Source: Patescibacteria group bacterium (GTDB lineage Bacteria > Patescibacteriota > Minisyncoccia > Phycocordibacterales > PALSA-1337). From it: DNA of 33,784 nt. The first letter of the stretch is position 1; the number at the start of each line of letters is the position of its first letter. The notes beneath the pieces are model-generated. The model made no database searches, was not told where the DNA came from, and saw only the letters and a program-made list of their open reading frames with translations. The stretch is taken from assembly GCA_018970245.1 (NCBI GenBank), contig JAGWWT010000013.1, positions 1 through 33,784 of the forward strand, read 5' to 3'. The position numbers and the translations under genes are program-made. Below, piece by piece: positions 1-7,311 of this stretch.

Positions 1-129
1 CCGTTTCCCACGCGGCGCTCCGGTTGAGCCGGAGCATTTAACGCGAGACTAACATGACCGCCTACACACCCTTTACGCCCAATGATTCCGGATAACGCTC
101 GAAGCACTCGTATTACCGCTGCTGCTGGC

Positions 130-1070
130 CTTTCTTTTGGAAAGATATTTTCTCATGTCACCATGAGGATCGGACTATATCATCATCCCGATTTTGCATC
201 GGGAGTTCGGCGTCTGATAGTTTTCTAACTATCTCACTGTGTTGAGAGCTTTTCGCTCTCTCAAGATCAGTCTCTGAGGGGTCAAGTTATTTTCTGGCGG
301 TAATTTATACACAAAACATGGAAGGATATGCGGCCTTATCGATTCCAGGAATCGATGCCGGCCATTCTTGCCGATATACAATTTCGTATATCGTTTGCCT
401 CTGGAGCTGGGAGTTTGAATCGTGGAAACTATCCCAAAATTCTTGTCCAGAGCTTCCTGAAGCAATCTCGCTTCTTCAACAGTGAAATCATCGGCACTTA
501 TGGAGAATGAATAATGAGATTTCTCTCGAAAATCGAGAGTGCCATCATCCATGAACCATACTGCCAATGAGATCGGGGATTTCAGCAAGCCTTTTATATT
601 CACAGGAACAGTCTTCCTGCCATTAACATAAAATATCCTTCTGAAATCTTCCAGCGGCCTCAATGACCTCGTACTGAAATACCATTGAAGAGTGTCAGGC
701 CTTTGTTTGGGCGGGGTTTTCACTAGATCAGCCATATTCTCATATAGCCACATGACGTATTCTTTCTTCCTGTCCGCTTGTTTGATCTGCAGACGAGAAG
801 CCTTGAACTTGTCATATTCCAGCGAACCGTCACCAAGCAAAGTGCCGACGATGATATCTTTCTGTGTTTGCGATAAATCCATCGTGCCAATTATAACCGA
901 CTTCCCTGCTGATTGTCTGTGAAGGAACCCGATGAACATCGGATCGCAGCCCTAAACAGATTTCCAGCATATAAGCCGAATGTGCTCCGACACTTACGCG
1001 TCGGAGTCGCACCGCGGATCTACTACGAGTGCAAGTGTCTATCCACTTTAGAAGCTGCTATTTTTGTTTT
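130..1070 (-). other. Group I intron in 16S rRNA at E. coli position 516/517, with homing endonuclease gene
   Basis: This 941-nt insertion splits the conserved GTGCCAGC sequence after GT. It follows a U and ends in G, as group I introns do. The 3' half shows the two P7 signals: an R-type element TCAGAGACTGATC (about 261-280) and an S-type element GATATAGTCC (about 171-183), whose GACT and AGTC can pair. A LAGLIDADG gene fills most of the insertion and its 3' end overlaps the R element. I did not fold the full P1-P9 structure, so the subclass is not assigned. Position 516 is a known insertion site for rRNA introns in other microbes. Confidence 0.87.
229..882 (-). CDS. LAGLIDADG homing endonuclease (two-motif) in 16S intron at 516
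   Basis: The protein has about 217 residues when started at the ATG at 882. A longer start at 939 (236 aa) is possible but adds a sequence unlike the family. Two LAGLIDADG-type helices are visible: IIVGTLLGDGSL near the N-terminus and LAVWFMDDGTLD in the middle, each with the acidic metal-binding residue. This is the single-chain two-domain form, expected to act as a monomer that cuts an intronless 16S allele near position 516 and so spreads the intron. TTATAAT lies just upstream of this ATG, so the gene may have its own promoter inside the intron. The last codons overlap the intron P7 element, so coding and folding constrain each other. Confidence 0.9.
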   Translation of the reverse strand: MDLSQTQKDIIVGTLLGDGSLEYDKFKASRLQIKQADRKKEYVMWLYENMADLVKTPPKQRPDTLQWYFSTRSLRPLEDFRRIFYVNGRKTVPVNIKGLLKSPISLAVWFMDDGTLDFREKSHYSFSISADDFTVEEARLLQEALDKNFGIVSTIQTPSSRGKRYTKLYIGKNGRHRFLESIRPHILPCFVYKLPPENNLTPQRLILRERKALNTVR

Positions 1071-1196
1071 ACGAGTTTAGCAACTTCTTATTCTCCGGGT
1101 ACCGTCAATAACTTCGTCCCCGGCAAAAGGAGTTTACATACCGAAGCACTTCATCCTCCACGCGGCGTCGCTCCGTCAGACTTTCGTCCATTGCGG

Positions 1197-1227
<31 letters not shown>

Positions 1228-1236
1228 ATGGGCCGT

Positions 1237-1939
1237 CATAGCGTTTTCTCCGGTCACCCGGAGTATCAGACTATACCTTCATCCGATCTGAATTTGGATC
1301 GGAGCCAACATCTTAGCCGCCGTTTTAGCCACTAAAGTGACATTTCGGCGACTCCCTCGCTTATGCGAGAAGTCGTTACGGGGTCAAATATCTTTTGCTC
1401 TTTCCCTCCTGTCCCAGAATTCAAAGACCGGATCAGCCCGATCTTTTCGATGATATTCTTGTACATATCATCTGAAATCCTGTTGGTGCGCTCATTCTTG
1501 CCCAGAGATCTTATGATCTCAAGAGCCAGAACGGCTTGTTTCTTCTTTATCACGAGATGCGGAAGCATCGCTTCTAGGATACGCTTTACAGCTACCCTAT
1601 CGACGACCACTAATTCCGCCAAATCATGTGATACAGAAATCCGGACAATCCCTGCTTTCAAGTATTCACGGAGCTTTTCAAGCACATCTCTATGCTTCAA
1701 ATGCTGAGTGAAATTCAACTTGATTCGGGGACGATAGGTCCTGCGATACTTCGCGGTCTGCTTCTCCAGTGTTGCCACCAGAGAACCATCGCCATCGAAG
1801 AATCCAGCGACATATGCGTCGGAAAAATCAAAAACATCGACTTCCCACGGTATTCTCTTCATGCGTAAATTTTACCATGAAGAATCCACCGTTATGAGTT
1901 GGGTTTTACTTGAGGATCGCTCCTCAAGGAGATCGTTTG
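1237..1939 (-). other. Group I intron in 16S rRNA at about E. coli 328/329, with homing endonuclease gene
   Basis: This 703-nt insertion lies between GGGACTGAGAC and ACGGCCCATACACC, which are contiguous in other 16S genes. It ends in G. An S-type element GGTATAGTCTGAT (1263-1280) and an upstream element GTAACGACTTC (1365-1380) can form P7 through GACT/AGTC. The core resembles the 516 intron: TTTGACCCC precedes the R element here, and CTTGACCCC precedes it there. The 5' splice site follows a C rather than the usual U, so the exact boundary may differ by a base or two. Confidence 0.82.
1332..1862 (-). CDS. LAGLIDADG homing endonuclease (single-motif) in 16S intron at 328
   Basis: The protein has 176 residues. 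One LAGLIDADG helix, AYVAGFFDGDGSL, is visible at about residues 16-28. A second is not evident, so it should act as a homodimer on a near-palindromic 16S target. It is about 77 nt from the 5' splice site and ends about 95 nt from the 3' splice site, so its last codons must overlap the catalytic core. It differs in sequence from the endonuclease of the 516 intron, which points to an independent acquisition. Confidence 0.87.
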   Translation of the reverse strand: MKRIPWEVDVFDFSDAYVAGFFDGDGSLVATLEKQTAKYRRTYRPRIKLNFTQHLKHRDVLEKLREYLKAGIVRISVSHDLAELVVVDRVAVKRILEAMLPHLVIKKKQAVLALEIIRSLGKNERTNRISDDMYKNIIEKIGLIRSLNSGTGGKEQKIFDPVTTSRISEGVAEMSL

Positions 1940-2156
1940 GTCTCAGTCCCATCGGTGGGGGTCACCCTCTCAGGTCCCCTAGGCGTCATAGCCTTGGTAG
2001 GCCGTTACCCTACCAACTAGCTGATACCGATCAGGCCGCTCCCAGGGCGAAAAACCTTTACTCTTGCGAGACTATCGGGAATTACCCCGTCTTTCGACGA
2101 GCTATGCCCGACCCCAGGGTGCGTACCTAATTATTACTACCTCGTCTGCCGGTTGA

Positions 2157-2256
2157 TGCATCGCGCAACGCACGATGCAGGTTGCAAGTGACAGGTGAGA
2201 CAGGTTGAAACCTGCTACCTGAAACCTGCTACCTGCATCACACGCAGTGTGATGCA
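2157..2256 (-). repeat. Enlarged 16S V1 region: three consecutive hairpins, one built from short repeats
   Basis: Three back-to-back inverted repeats replace the short V1 helix. The first has arms TGCATCACAC/GTGTGATGCA (2234-2256). The second is about 60 nt (2176-2236) and is made of heptad-like units CAGGTAG, CAGGTTT, CAGGTAG, CAGGTTT, followed by inverted CAACCTG/CACCTG units that pair back. The third has arms TGCATCG/CGATGCA (2157-2179). All lie inside the mature 16S unless removed by processing. Confidence 0.85.
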
Positions 2257-2327
2257 CCCCCCTTGACTTGCATGCCTTATCCACGCCGCCAGCGTTCATC
2301 CTGAGCTAGGATCAAACTCTTAACTAT

Positions 2328-2552
2328 AAGCGAACGGAACAAAATAGAAAGCGCTAGCAGTCTATCATTGTGCGCCTCGCGGCGCTTCGCTTTGGCCTGA
2401 TCAATGGCCTCGAACTAGCTCGTTTCGAACATTGGAATATACGTATTTTGGATTTGTGTACTTGCACTATTTACATTCTCTTTATGCGATTTTCAAAGTT
2501 CCGCGCCTGCGCCGCAGGGCGACTTCTTAAAGCAACCATGCTTCACACGGCG
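2328..2552 (-). other. 16S rRNA leader (no protein gene)
   Basis: About 225 nt separate the inferred transcription start from the mature 16S 5' end. The strand reads through several short inverted repeats, for example GGCC...GGCC near 2394-2415, and a TTGCTTTAAGAAG sequence (about 2522-2534) that resembles an antitermination boxA. No convincing reading frame is present. The assignment as leader rests on position and the promoter upstream. Confidence 0.6.
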
Positions 2553-2559
2553 TAGAGAC

Positions 2560-2587
2560 ATAATACACGAATGAAATATGGCGTCAA
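2560..2587 (-). promoter_or_regulatory. Promoter of the 16S rRNA gene
   Basis: The minus strand has TTGACG (2582-2587), a 16-nt spacer and TATTAT (2560-2565), a near-consensus sigma-70 type promoter. Predicted start is near 2552. It supports separate transcription of 16S from the 23S-5S pair. Confidence 0.7.
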
Positions 2588-2615
2588 GTGCCCCAATGAG
2601 GCCTATTTCAATAGA

Positions 2616-2644
2616 TTGACAGCTTAATAAAATAATGCTAAAAA
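2616..2644 (+). promoter_or_regulatory. Promoter candidate for the permease-like gene
   Basis: TTGACA (2616-2621) is followed after 17 nt by TAAAAA (2639-2644). The -35 is perfect and the -10 weak. It is divergent from the 16S promoter. Confidence 0.45.
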
Positions 2645-2707
2645 GCAGACGAAACGTTCCTTACATCCACAAGCTTGGCTTGCCGGACAGGGACCAACCC
2701 GCTTCAT

Positions 2708-3229
2708 ATGAAAGACAAACTGAAACGCCTAATCCGTATGCTAAACCTGGGACTACTCATCACTGCTTCCATTTATCTGGCATGGAACAACCACCGGATC
2801 GGTGGACAGCCACTCATGATCGCCGGCATCGCGAGCAGCGGGAAATTCCTGCTCGGCATCATGCCGATCATCGTCGTCTTTTCGCTCCTAGCTGGCCAGA
2901 TCGCGACCTACTATAGGGCCCGACCGGCTCACGTGAGGGAGATCGTGAGCGGCAAATCTATCGTCAAAGCGGCTATTGCCGGCACCTGCACGCCAGGCGG
3001 CACCACGATCGGGCCAGTCCTGCAACAGGAATGGCAAAATGGCGGCAACAAGCTCGCGATCATGGCCTGCTTCCTGGCCATCAGCCTCCTGAACTGGACC
3101 ACCCTGCTCTTCCGCCTGCCGTTCTTCGGCGCGCGGCTCACTGCCATCGTCTTCGGCGTCGGTCTCCTCATCACGTCGATCGGCGTCGGAGTCCTTCTGC
3201 TCATACAAAAGCTGTCGGCAGTGACGTAA
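2708..3229 (+). CDS. Small polytopic membrane protein, possibly a half-size permease (ArsP/DUF318-like)
   Basis: The 173-residue protein from the ATG at 2708 has about four hydrophobic segments: near residues 10-27, 45-70, 110-130 and 140-165. The loop AGTCTPGGTTIGPVLQQEW between the middle segments is rich in Gly, Pro and Thr with one Cys, recalling the signature loop of the predicted permease family DUF318/ArsP, normally about twice this size. That family link is a pattern judgement, not an alignment. No Shine-Dalgarno sequence is visible; an in-frame TTG at 2675 is an alternative start. A copy of the dispersed terminator follows 27 nt after the stop. Confidence 0.6.
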   Translation: MKDKLKRLIRMLNLGLLITASIYLAWNNHRIGGQPLMIAGIASSGKFLLGIMPIIVVFSLLAGQIATYYRARPAHVREIVSGKSIVKAAIAGTCTPGGTTIGPVLQQEWQNGGNKLAIMACFLAISLLNWTTLLFRLPFFGARLTAIVFGVGLLITSIGVGVLLLIQKLSAVT

Positions 3230-3256
3230 GCATGGCTTGGTTCGAGCGATCCCCCA

Positions 3257-3290
3257 GCGGCTTCCCCATTCGTGGTCGGCCGCTTTTTTT
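3257..3290 (+). terminator. Dispersed hairpin terminator, copy 1
   Basis: GCGGCTTCC...GGCCGC followed by seven T. Most divergent copy: the inner arm is CCCCATTCGTGG. It terminates the permease-like gene. Confidence 0.8.
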
Positions 3291-3292
3291 GT

Positions 3293-3748
3293 TCAAGAAA
3301 TCCGAAGTTTTCTTAGCTTGTGCCGAAGCTCATTGAATCCAGGAACAGTCTCGCGAACGAGCGACCAGAAGTCGGGACCGTGATTGAATTCTTTGATGTG
3401 GCAGATCTCGTGGACGACGATGTAATCCTGGAGCTCCGCCGGCAAGAAGGCCAGCCGGTAGTTGAAGTTCAAGTTCCCTCGCTTCGAGCAGCTCCCCCAC
3501 CGGCTCCGCTGATCCCGAATAGCTATTTTGCCGATGGCGATGCCGTGCTTCGGGCCATAATGCCCCAGAAAATACCGGACCCGGTCATGCACGATGCTGC
3601 GCGCCGCCTCCTTGTGCGCGAGATATCTCTGGCGCGCTGCTTTCGACTGGCGCCGCGCCGCAGCATTCCATCTGCGTCCGATCACCTTGCGCCGTCGGCG
3701 GTAGAAAATGCGGAAGCGGCTAATTATTATTCTTTCGTGTGAACTCAT
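3293..3748 (-). CDS. YgjP/DUF45-type zinc metallopeptidase
   Basis: The 151-residue protein carries HEICHIKEFNH (about residues 113-123), a HExxH zinc site with a third His, then the FW and PGFNELRHKLR tail typical of the YgjP/DUF45 (COG1451) group. RSRWGSCS upstream is also characteristic. Family members are predicted cytosolic zinc peptidases of unknown substrate. The ATG at 3748 is preferred over one at 3823, because the upstream codons come from a copy of the dispersed hairpin element. Length is short for the family, which often has about 230 residues, so the N-terminal region is reduced. It lies downstream of the TrmB-like gene on the same strand, with a hairpin copy between them. Confidence 0.85.
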   Translation of the reverse strand: MSSHERIIISRFRIFYRRRRKVIGRRWNAAARRQSKAARQRYLAHKEAARSIVHDRVRYFLGHYGPKHGIAIGKIAIRDQRSRWGSCSKRGNLNFNYRLAFLPAELQDYIVVHEICHIKEFNHGPDFWSLVRETVPGFNELRHKLRKLRIS

Positions 3749-3811
3749 TCTATAACTGACCCATTTAGAGATTAATTTGGTACTGAAGGCTCGGTCTACG
3801 ATGTATCGGCA

Positions 3812-3844
3812 GCGGCTTCCCATTCATGGGCAGCCGCTTTTTTT
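3812..3844 (+). terminator. Dispersed hairpin terminator, copy 2 (no obvious upstream plus-strand gene)
   Basis: GCGGCTTCCCATTC, then ATGGGCAGCCGC and seven T, matching copies 3 and 5 almost exactly. On the plus strand nothing coding precedes it, only the antisense of the metallopeptidase gene. It may end an unseen small RNA or protect the minus-strand genes from antisense transcription. Confidence 0.75.
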
Positions 3845-4578
3845 CATTCGCCGCCCAACTTGGTCCAATGAATGTCGAAAATGCTTTTCAGAGTCATGAA
3901 GATCTTTTGGCTTTCTATGATCAACCCTATCTTCTCTTTAAAAGCCATAATGCCGATCTTATTCGGACCATAAAGATCGATCTCGACTTGAACTTTCAGA
4001 ACAGCAGGGTCTTCCAATATCGTGCGCCTAAGAAATCGGTTATCATCAGATTTGTATCGGCGCATCGCTTGCGTCTCCGGCGCGATGACGTATGCCCAGA
4101 TCTTCTTCTTGACCCTGCTCGATAGGTAATGCGCGAGGAACGTGTCATCGAGGACTCCGAAGATCTCATCCGAGACCCACGCCCAAAGAGGCCTATTCGG
4201 ATAGTTCAGCGTGTCCAAATATATCTCCTTTATGCCTTCTTCGCCTTCGTAGAACCTGATCTTCGGCTTCTTGTCCATGAAATTAGCTATAGACAGAAGC
4301 TCGGGCAAAACTGATCTTATAGCCGCCTTTCTCTCATCTAGCTTGAATTCCATATCGCGCGGATCTGAAGCCACATAGAATCTTCGCTTGTTCTTCAATG
4401 TGGAACCCGCAAGACCCTTTTCCTTGAGAGAAGAAAGGATGTCATATATGCTCGTCCTCTTCACCTTCGATTTTTGCGACAATCTCTGGACAGTCGTCTC
4501 GCCTAACTCGAGAAGAGCTAGATAGACTGCCGCTTCTTTATCATTGAGGCCGAACTGTTTTATCGTGTCGATAAGCAT
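3844..4578 (-). CDS. TrmB-family transcriptional regulator
   Basis: The 244-residue protein has an N-terminal winged helix (about residues 5-70; LNDKEAAVYLALLELGETT then RTSIYDILSSLKEKGL). A C-terminal part of about 130 residues contains FYEGEEGIKEIY and resembles the TrmB effector domain (phospholipase-D-like fold). Archaeal TrmB proteins regulate sugar metabolism; the ligand here is unknown. An extended -10 (TGCTAGTAT, 4606-4614) and nested inverted repeats (4617-4649) lie just upstream, consistent with autoregulation. Confidence 0.88.
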   Translation of the reverse strand: MLIDTIKQFGLNDKEAAVYLALLELGETTVQRLSQKSKVKRTSIYDILSSLKEKGLAGSTLKNKRRFYVASDPRDMEFKLDERKAAIRSVLPELLSIANFMDKKPKIRFYEGEEGIKEIYLDTLNYPNRPLWAWVSDEIFGVLDDTFLAHYLSSRVKKKIWAYVIAPETQAMRRYKSDDNRFLRRTILEDPAVLKVQVEIDLYGPNKIGIMAFKEKIGLIIESQKIFMTLKSIFDIHWTKLGGE

Positions 4579-4605
4579 ACTTTGTCGACAATTTCGACAG
4601 AATCA

Positions 4606-4614
4606 ATACTAGCA
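4606..4614 (-). promoter_or_regulatory. Extended -10 promoter of the TrmB-like gene
   Basis: Minus strand TGCTAGTAT (TGn plus -10) sits about 27 nt before the ATG. The following leader repeats TGTCGA twice (about 4583-4597). Confidence 0.5.
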
Positions 4615-4616
4615 AA

Positions 4617-4649
4617 ATATCCCCTAATATCAAGGATATTACAGGATAT
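4617..4649. promoter_or_regulatory. Nested inverted repeat, likely operator of the TrmB-like regulator
   Basis: Inner arms AATATC (4626-4631) and GATATT (4635-4640) with a 3-nt centre; outer arms ATATCC (4617-4622) and GGATAT (4644-4649). It overlaps where a -35 box for the regulator gene would lie. Confidence 0.55.
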
Positions 4650-4743
4650 ATTCACTTGTCCCGATCCATTTTCAAGCAAGATAATCGACATCTGTCAAAA
4701 TATCTTCCAGGGAAACAGGGAGCACATCAAAAAAAGGAACATT

Positions 4744-4848
4744 ATGTTGAAAAATATCTCCGCTATATTCTGCAGACGCGATGATGATGATTGGGAAAAC
4801 ACCAGCCAAGACAAGGATGACTTCAATACCAGCAACGATGATGATTGA
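4744..4848 (+). CDS. Possible small acidic protein (34 aa)
   Basis: A short frame starts at ATG 4744, 5 nt after AAAGGAA, one of the clearer ribosome binding sites in the window. It ends just before a dispersed terminator. The 34 residues have an acidic, Asp-rich second half (DDDDWENT, then NTSNDDD) and resemble nothing I recognise. It is divergent from the TrmB-like gene and downstream of the nested operator. A longer reading from TTG 4582 would run through the operator and is less likely. Short frames can arise by chance. Confidence 0.4.
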   Translation: MLKNISAIFCRRDDDDWENTSQDKDDFNTSNDDD

Positions 4849-4886
4849 TGATCATTGATGCCTCTGTGTAGCAGAGTCTGCGCCAT

Positions 4887-4920
4887 GCGGCTTCCCATTC
4901 ATGGGCAGCCGCTTTTTTTT
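4887..4920 (+). terminator. Dispersed hairpin terminator, copy 3
   Basis: Same hairpin as copy 2, followed by eight T. It follows the possible 34-aa gene. Confidence 0.82.
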
Positions 4921-4969
4921 GCGGTTGCGTTCGGAAAGCGGCTTTGTTAGATTGCGGTCAGACAAAATT

Positions 4970-5314
4970 ATGAGCGCTCATGATACCTTCCGTCTCGCGT
5001 TACCATTGATCGGAATCGTCCTTTCTGCAGCAATCCTGGCCTATCTCTTTTTCCAGACTGACCGAAGCGACCGGCAGAGGCACAGGATCGAGTCATTCAT
5101 CCGCAATTACCTCGGCAGAGTCTGGGTGAATGACCATAGGCTGAAGAAGGCCATACGGGATAGCGGCATAATCATGTCAGACAAGCTATTTTCCAAAGTG
5201 ATGTGGAGCCTATACGACTCTGGCAAGATCGAGATCGCAGAACACGAGATGGCCGATGACCCGAATGGACGCATACAAAAAGTCCTGAGCTACCGCATAT
5301 CGCATAGCGCCTGA
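4970..5314 (+). CDS. Orphan membrane-anchored protein with a winged-helix-like C-terminus
   Basis: The 114-residue protein has one N-terminal transmembrane segment (LPLIGIVLSAAILAYLFF, about residues 10-27), then a charged cytosolic domain. The pattern LGRVWVNDHRLKKAIRDSG...KLFSKVMWSLYDSGKIEI looks like a helix-turn-helix with a wing, but no family is recognised. The start at ATG 4970 is chosen because an earlier ATG at 4901 lies inside the terminator element. The stop codon is embedded in the next terminator copy. Confidence 0.65.
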   Translation: MSAHDTFRLALPLIGIVLSAAILAYLFFQTDRSDRQRHRIESFIRNYLGRVWVNDHRLKKAIRDSGIIMSDKLFSKVMWSLYDSGKIEIAEHEMADDPNGRIQKVLSYRISHSA

Positions 5315-5347
5315 CGGCTTCCCTATTCTTGGGCGGCCGCTTTTTTT
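5314..5347 (+). terminator. Dispersed hairpin terminator, copy 4
   Basis: ACGGCTTCCC...GGGCGGCCGC then seven T. The loop differs (TATTCTT) but the outer arms are kept. It overlaps the stop of the upstream gene. Confidence 0.8.
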
Positions 5348-5352
5348 CATTT

Positions 5353-5376
5353 AAAAAAGCGCCCTTGGGAGAGCGC
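5353..5376 (-). terminator. Intrinsic terminator for the minus-strand gene at 5404-5919
   Basis: Minus strand GCGCTCTCCCAAGGGCGC forms a stem with a CCCA-type loop and is followed by six T. It faces terminator copy 4, so the two genes are closed convergently. Confidence 0.6.
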
Positions 5377-5403
5377 CTCTGCGAACCGATACGAAGCAAT
5401 GTT

Positions 5404-5919
5404 TTACTTCGTCACAAAATGGACAACGCATGTCTTTTTGTCAGGCGCCACCTGGATCGAAGATATGAAGTGGATCTTCCGAGGGAACCCGTCCGGAAAA
5501 AATTTGAGCGAGCTCTTCACATTTTGTCCGGGGTTAGACCGATCGTAAGCCTTTCTGAGAGTCGCCATCTCCACCAGCATCCTATCGGCGACGGCGGACT
5601 CGAGATATGGATCATCGATAGAGACGACTTCCCAGCGCGGCATGGATGTTATGTCTTGTGCCTCCTTGCTGAAGGCAGCCACGGCCAGACCTAGGAATCC
5701 CTTGTTTCCGTGAAATTCGATTTCCCTGCGAAGCATGAGAAGATAAACTATGCGGCTCTGCGTGTGGACATCTATGCTCGAGCCGTCGTTCACTTCCAAG
5801 TAATAAGAGGAAATGATGCCCTCATTCAAGCCCATGAAAGAATAGCCCATCACGTGCCCGAACATCTGAATCACATCCGCCAGTTCCATCGTAAGAATCC
5901 CGTCATCTTCAGTTTTCAA
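5404..5919 (-). CDS. Hypothetical protein with TTG start
   Basis: No family is recognised in the 171 residues. The sequence is mixed alpha/beta without membrane segments or obvious catalytic motifs. The start is TTG at 5919, 5 nt after AAAGGA on the minus strand, a clear ribosome binding site. A consensus-like promoter lies 29-56 nt upstream. The gene is monocistronic, bounded by its own promoter and terminator. Confidence 0.75.
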   Translation of the reverse strand: MKTEDDGILTMELADVIQMFGHVMGYSFMGLNEGIISSYYLEVNDGSSIDVHTQSRIVYLLMLRREIEFHGNKGFLGLAVAAFSKEAQDITSMPRWEVVSIDDPYLESAVADRMLVEMATLRKAYDRSNPGQNVKSSLKFFPDGFPRKIHFISSIQVAPDKKTCVVHFVTK

Positions 5920-5947
5920 TTCGATCCTTTCTTTTTTGTTCGTGACA

Positions 5948-5975
5948 ATTATGCACTAAGATAATGATCTGTCAA
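5948..5975 (-). promoter_or_regulatory. Promoter of the TTG-started hypothetical gene
   Basis: TTGACA (5970-5975), 16-nt spacer, CATAAT (5948-5953) on the minus strand; predicted leader about 20 nt with a ribosome binding site. Confidence 0.7.
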
Positions 5976-6012
5976 TTCGTTAGGCTGCGCTTTTTCTTTC
6001 CGTGATCATCCT

Positions 6013-7272
6013 CTATTTCCGCGGCTTCTCGGGAATGGCCAGGAACTCTCCAGAAACCCGGGGGGACATGAATCTATCGTATATGCGTTGCAGATAGCGC
6101 GGGTCGCGGCAGCGCTCGAACGAATCCGCGTAATCCTTGTCTGTCACGAGCTTTCCGTATGCGGATAAAATGGCGTCAACGGTATCCACCGCAGATCCCA
6201 ACGTTTGAAGTTCGAATACGCGGCTAGAGACGATCCGTTCATGCTCTCGTTCCAGGAGTTCCCTGTCCATCAAAGCTCCTTCCATCCGACCGCGCAATTC
6301 GCGGCGCATGGTCTGGACCTTTTTGAAGCTATCGAGCGGTATCGTAAGCTCCCAATCGGCGGGATATATCTCCGAACCGTGGCTCTCAGAGAAATCGAGC
6401 GAATAGCACCAGCCCAAGTCGCGCCGCAGCCATTCATATAGAGCGCCATGGGTCGTGTTGGTGAGCAATCGACCGATGTGCCGTATGGCGAGCACATCTT
6501 CCAGGCGCCGCGTCTCCGGCATTCCGGCCATATGGTAAGTATATGATTCGACGTCCGTGAATCGCGCGTGATGGAACAGCCGCCGCGTCCAACCCGACTT
6601 CCGATATCTTGCCGGCAATCGATGCTCTTTGACCTCGAGCTTCGACAGCTCCCTGGTCACCAAGCCGAGATCGAAATCCCCGCCGATGACGACATACGCG
6701 CGCGGATCGAAGTACGCGGCATGAAGGGCGCGCAGGTCGGCGACCGTCATCGCATAGAGATCATCGTGCAGCCCGATATGCTGACGGACAGTGATCAGAT
6801 CCTGATATTTCCATCGGATGAGCCGGTGCTGTTCCAGCTTGTTCCTGCCGGGCCACCAGTTCACACCGCCAGCGCGCTCATTATCGATGACGCTAGCCTC
6901 ATTCTCGAGGTCTCGCTCATCCAAGAGCGGTTCGAACACATGGCTCATGAGGCCGAGGAAGGCGTCTTTGAAATGGCTGCTCGGTATAGACAGCTCATAT
7001 TCGGTCTGCAACATGCTGGTCGCGGCATTGGTGCTCCCACCGGCAAAAGCCACGAATCTATCGAACTGCTCCTTCTCCGGGAATCTGGCCGACCTATTCA
7101 TGGCCATATGCTCGAGGAAATGCGCGGCGCCAGGGCGGACAGACCCAGTGTTGTGGATGTGGCCGACGGGTATATGGATGGACACCAAAGCGAACGGGTC
7201 ATCCGTGGCTTTGTGATACACCATGATGCCATTCTTGAGCCGCGTCGCCTTGAAATCGAGCTTGTAGGCCAT
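6013..7272 (-). CDS. M16 family zinc peptidase (insulinase/processing-peptidase type)
   Basis: The 419-residue protein has the inverted zinc motif HFLEH (residues 51-55). The distal acidic region ENEASVIDNE lies about 70 residues later, where the third zinc ligand sits in M16 peptidases. TNAATSMLQTEYEL is also typical. Length fits a single-subunit M16B-like protein, normally working as a pair or dimer in peptide degradation. No signal peptide is present. A -10 box ends 6 nt before the ATG, so the mRNA is probably leaderless. Confidence 0.93.
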   Translation of the reverse strand: MAYKLDFKATRLKNGIMVYHKATDDPFALVSIHIPVGHIHNTGSVRPGAAHFLEHMAMNRSARFPEKEQFDRFVAFAGGSTNAATSMLQTEYELSIPSSHFKDAFLGLMSHVFEPLLDERDLENEASVIDNERAGGVNWWPGRNKLEQHRLIRWKYQDLITVRQHIGLHDDLYAMTVADLRALHAAYFDPRAYVVIGGDFDLGLVTRELSKLEVKEHRLPARYRKSGWTRRLFHHARFTDVESYTYHMAGMPETRRLEDVLAIRHIGRLLTNTTHGALYEWLRRDLGWCYSLDFSESHGSEIYPADWELTIPLDSFKKVQTMRRELRGRMEGALMDRELLEREHERIVSSRVFELQTLGSAVDTVDAILSAYGKLVTDKDYADSFERCRDPRYLQRIYDRFMSPRVSGEFLAIPEKPRK

Positions 7273-7278
7273 GCGCCT

Positions 7279-7284
7279 ATCCTA
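7279..7284 (-). promoter_or_regulatory. -10 box 6 nt before the M16 start (leaderless)
   Basis: TAGGAT on the minus strand, then a 6-nt gap to ATG at 7272. Confidence 0.55.
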
Positions 7285-7311
7285 GCGCTATCCGCGGGAG
7301 TTGGGTAGATG

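Noticed and set aside
4582-4743. Upstream extension of the small acidic frame from a TTG codon at 4582
   Set aside because: It would translate through the operator and regulator promoter, and a better ribosome binding site precedes ATG 4744.
4901-4969. Protein starts beginning MGSR next to the dispersed hairpins
   Set aside because: The ATGGGCAGCCGC of the terminator itself creates the start codon; true starts lie further downstream.
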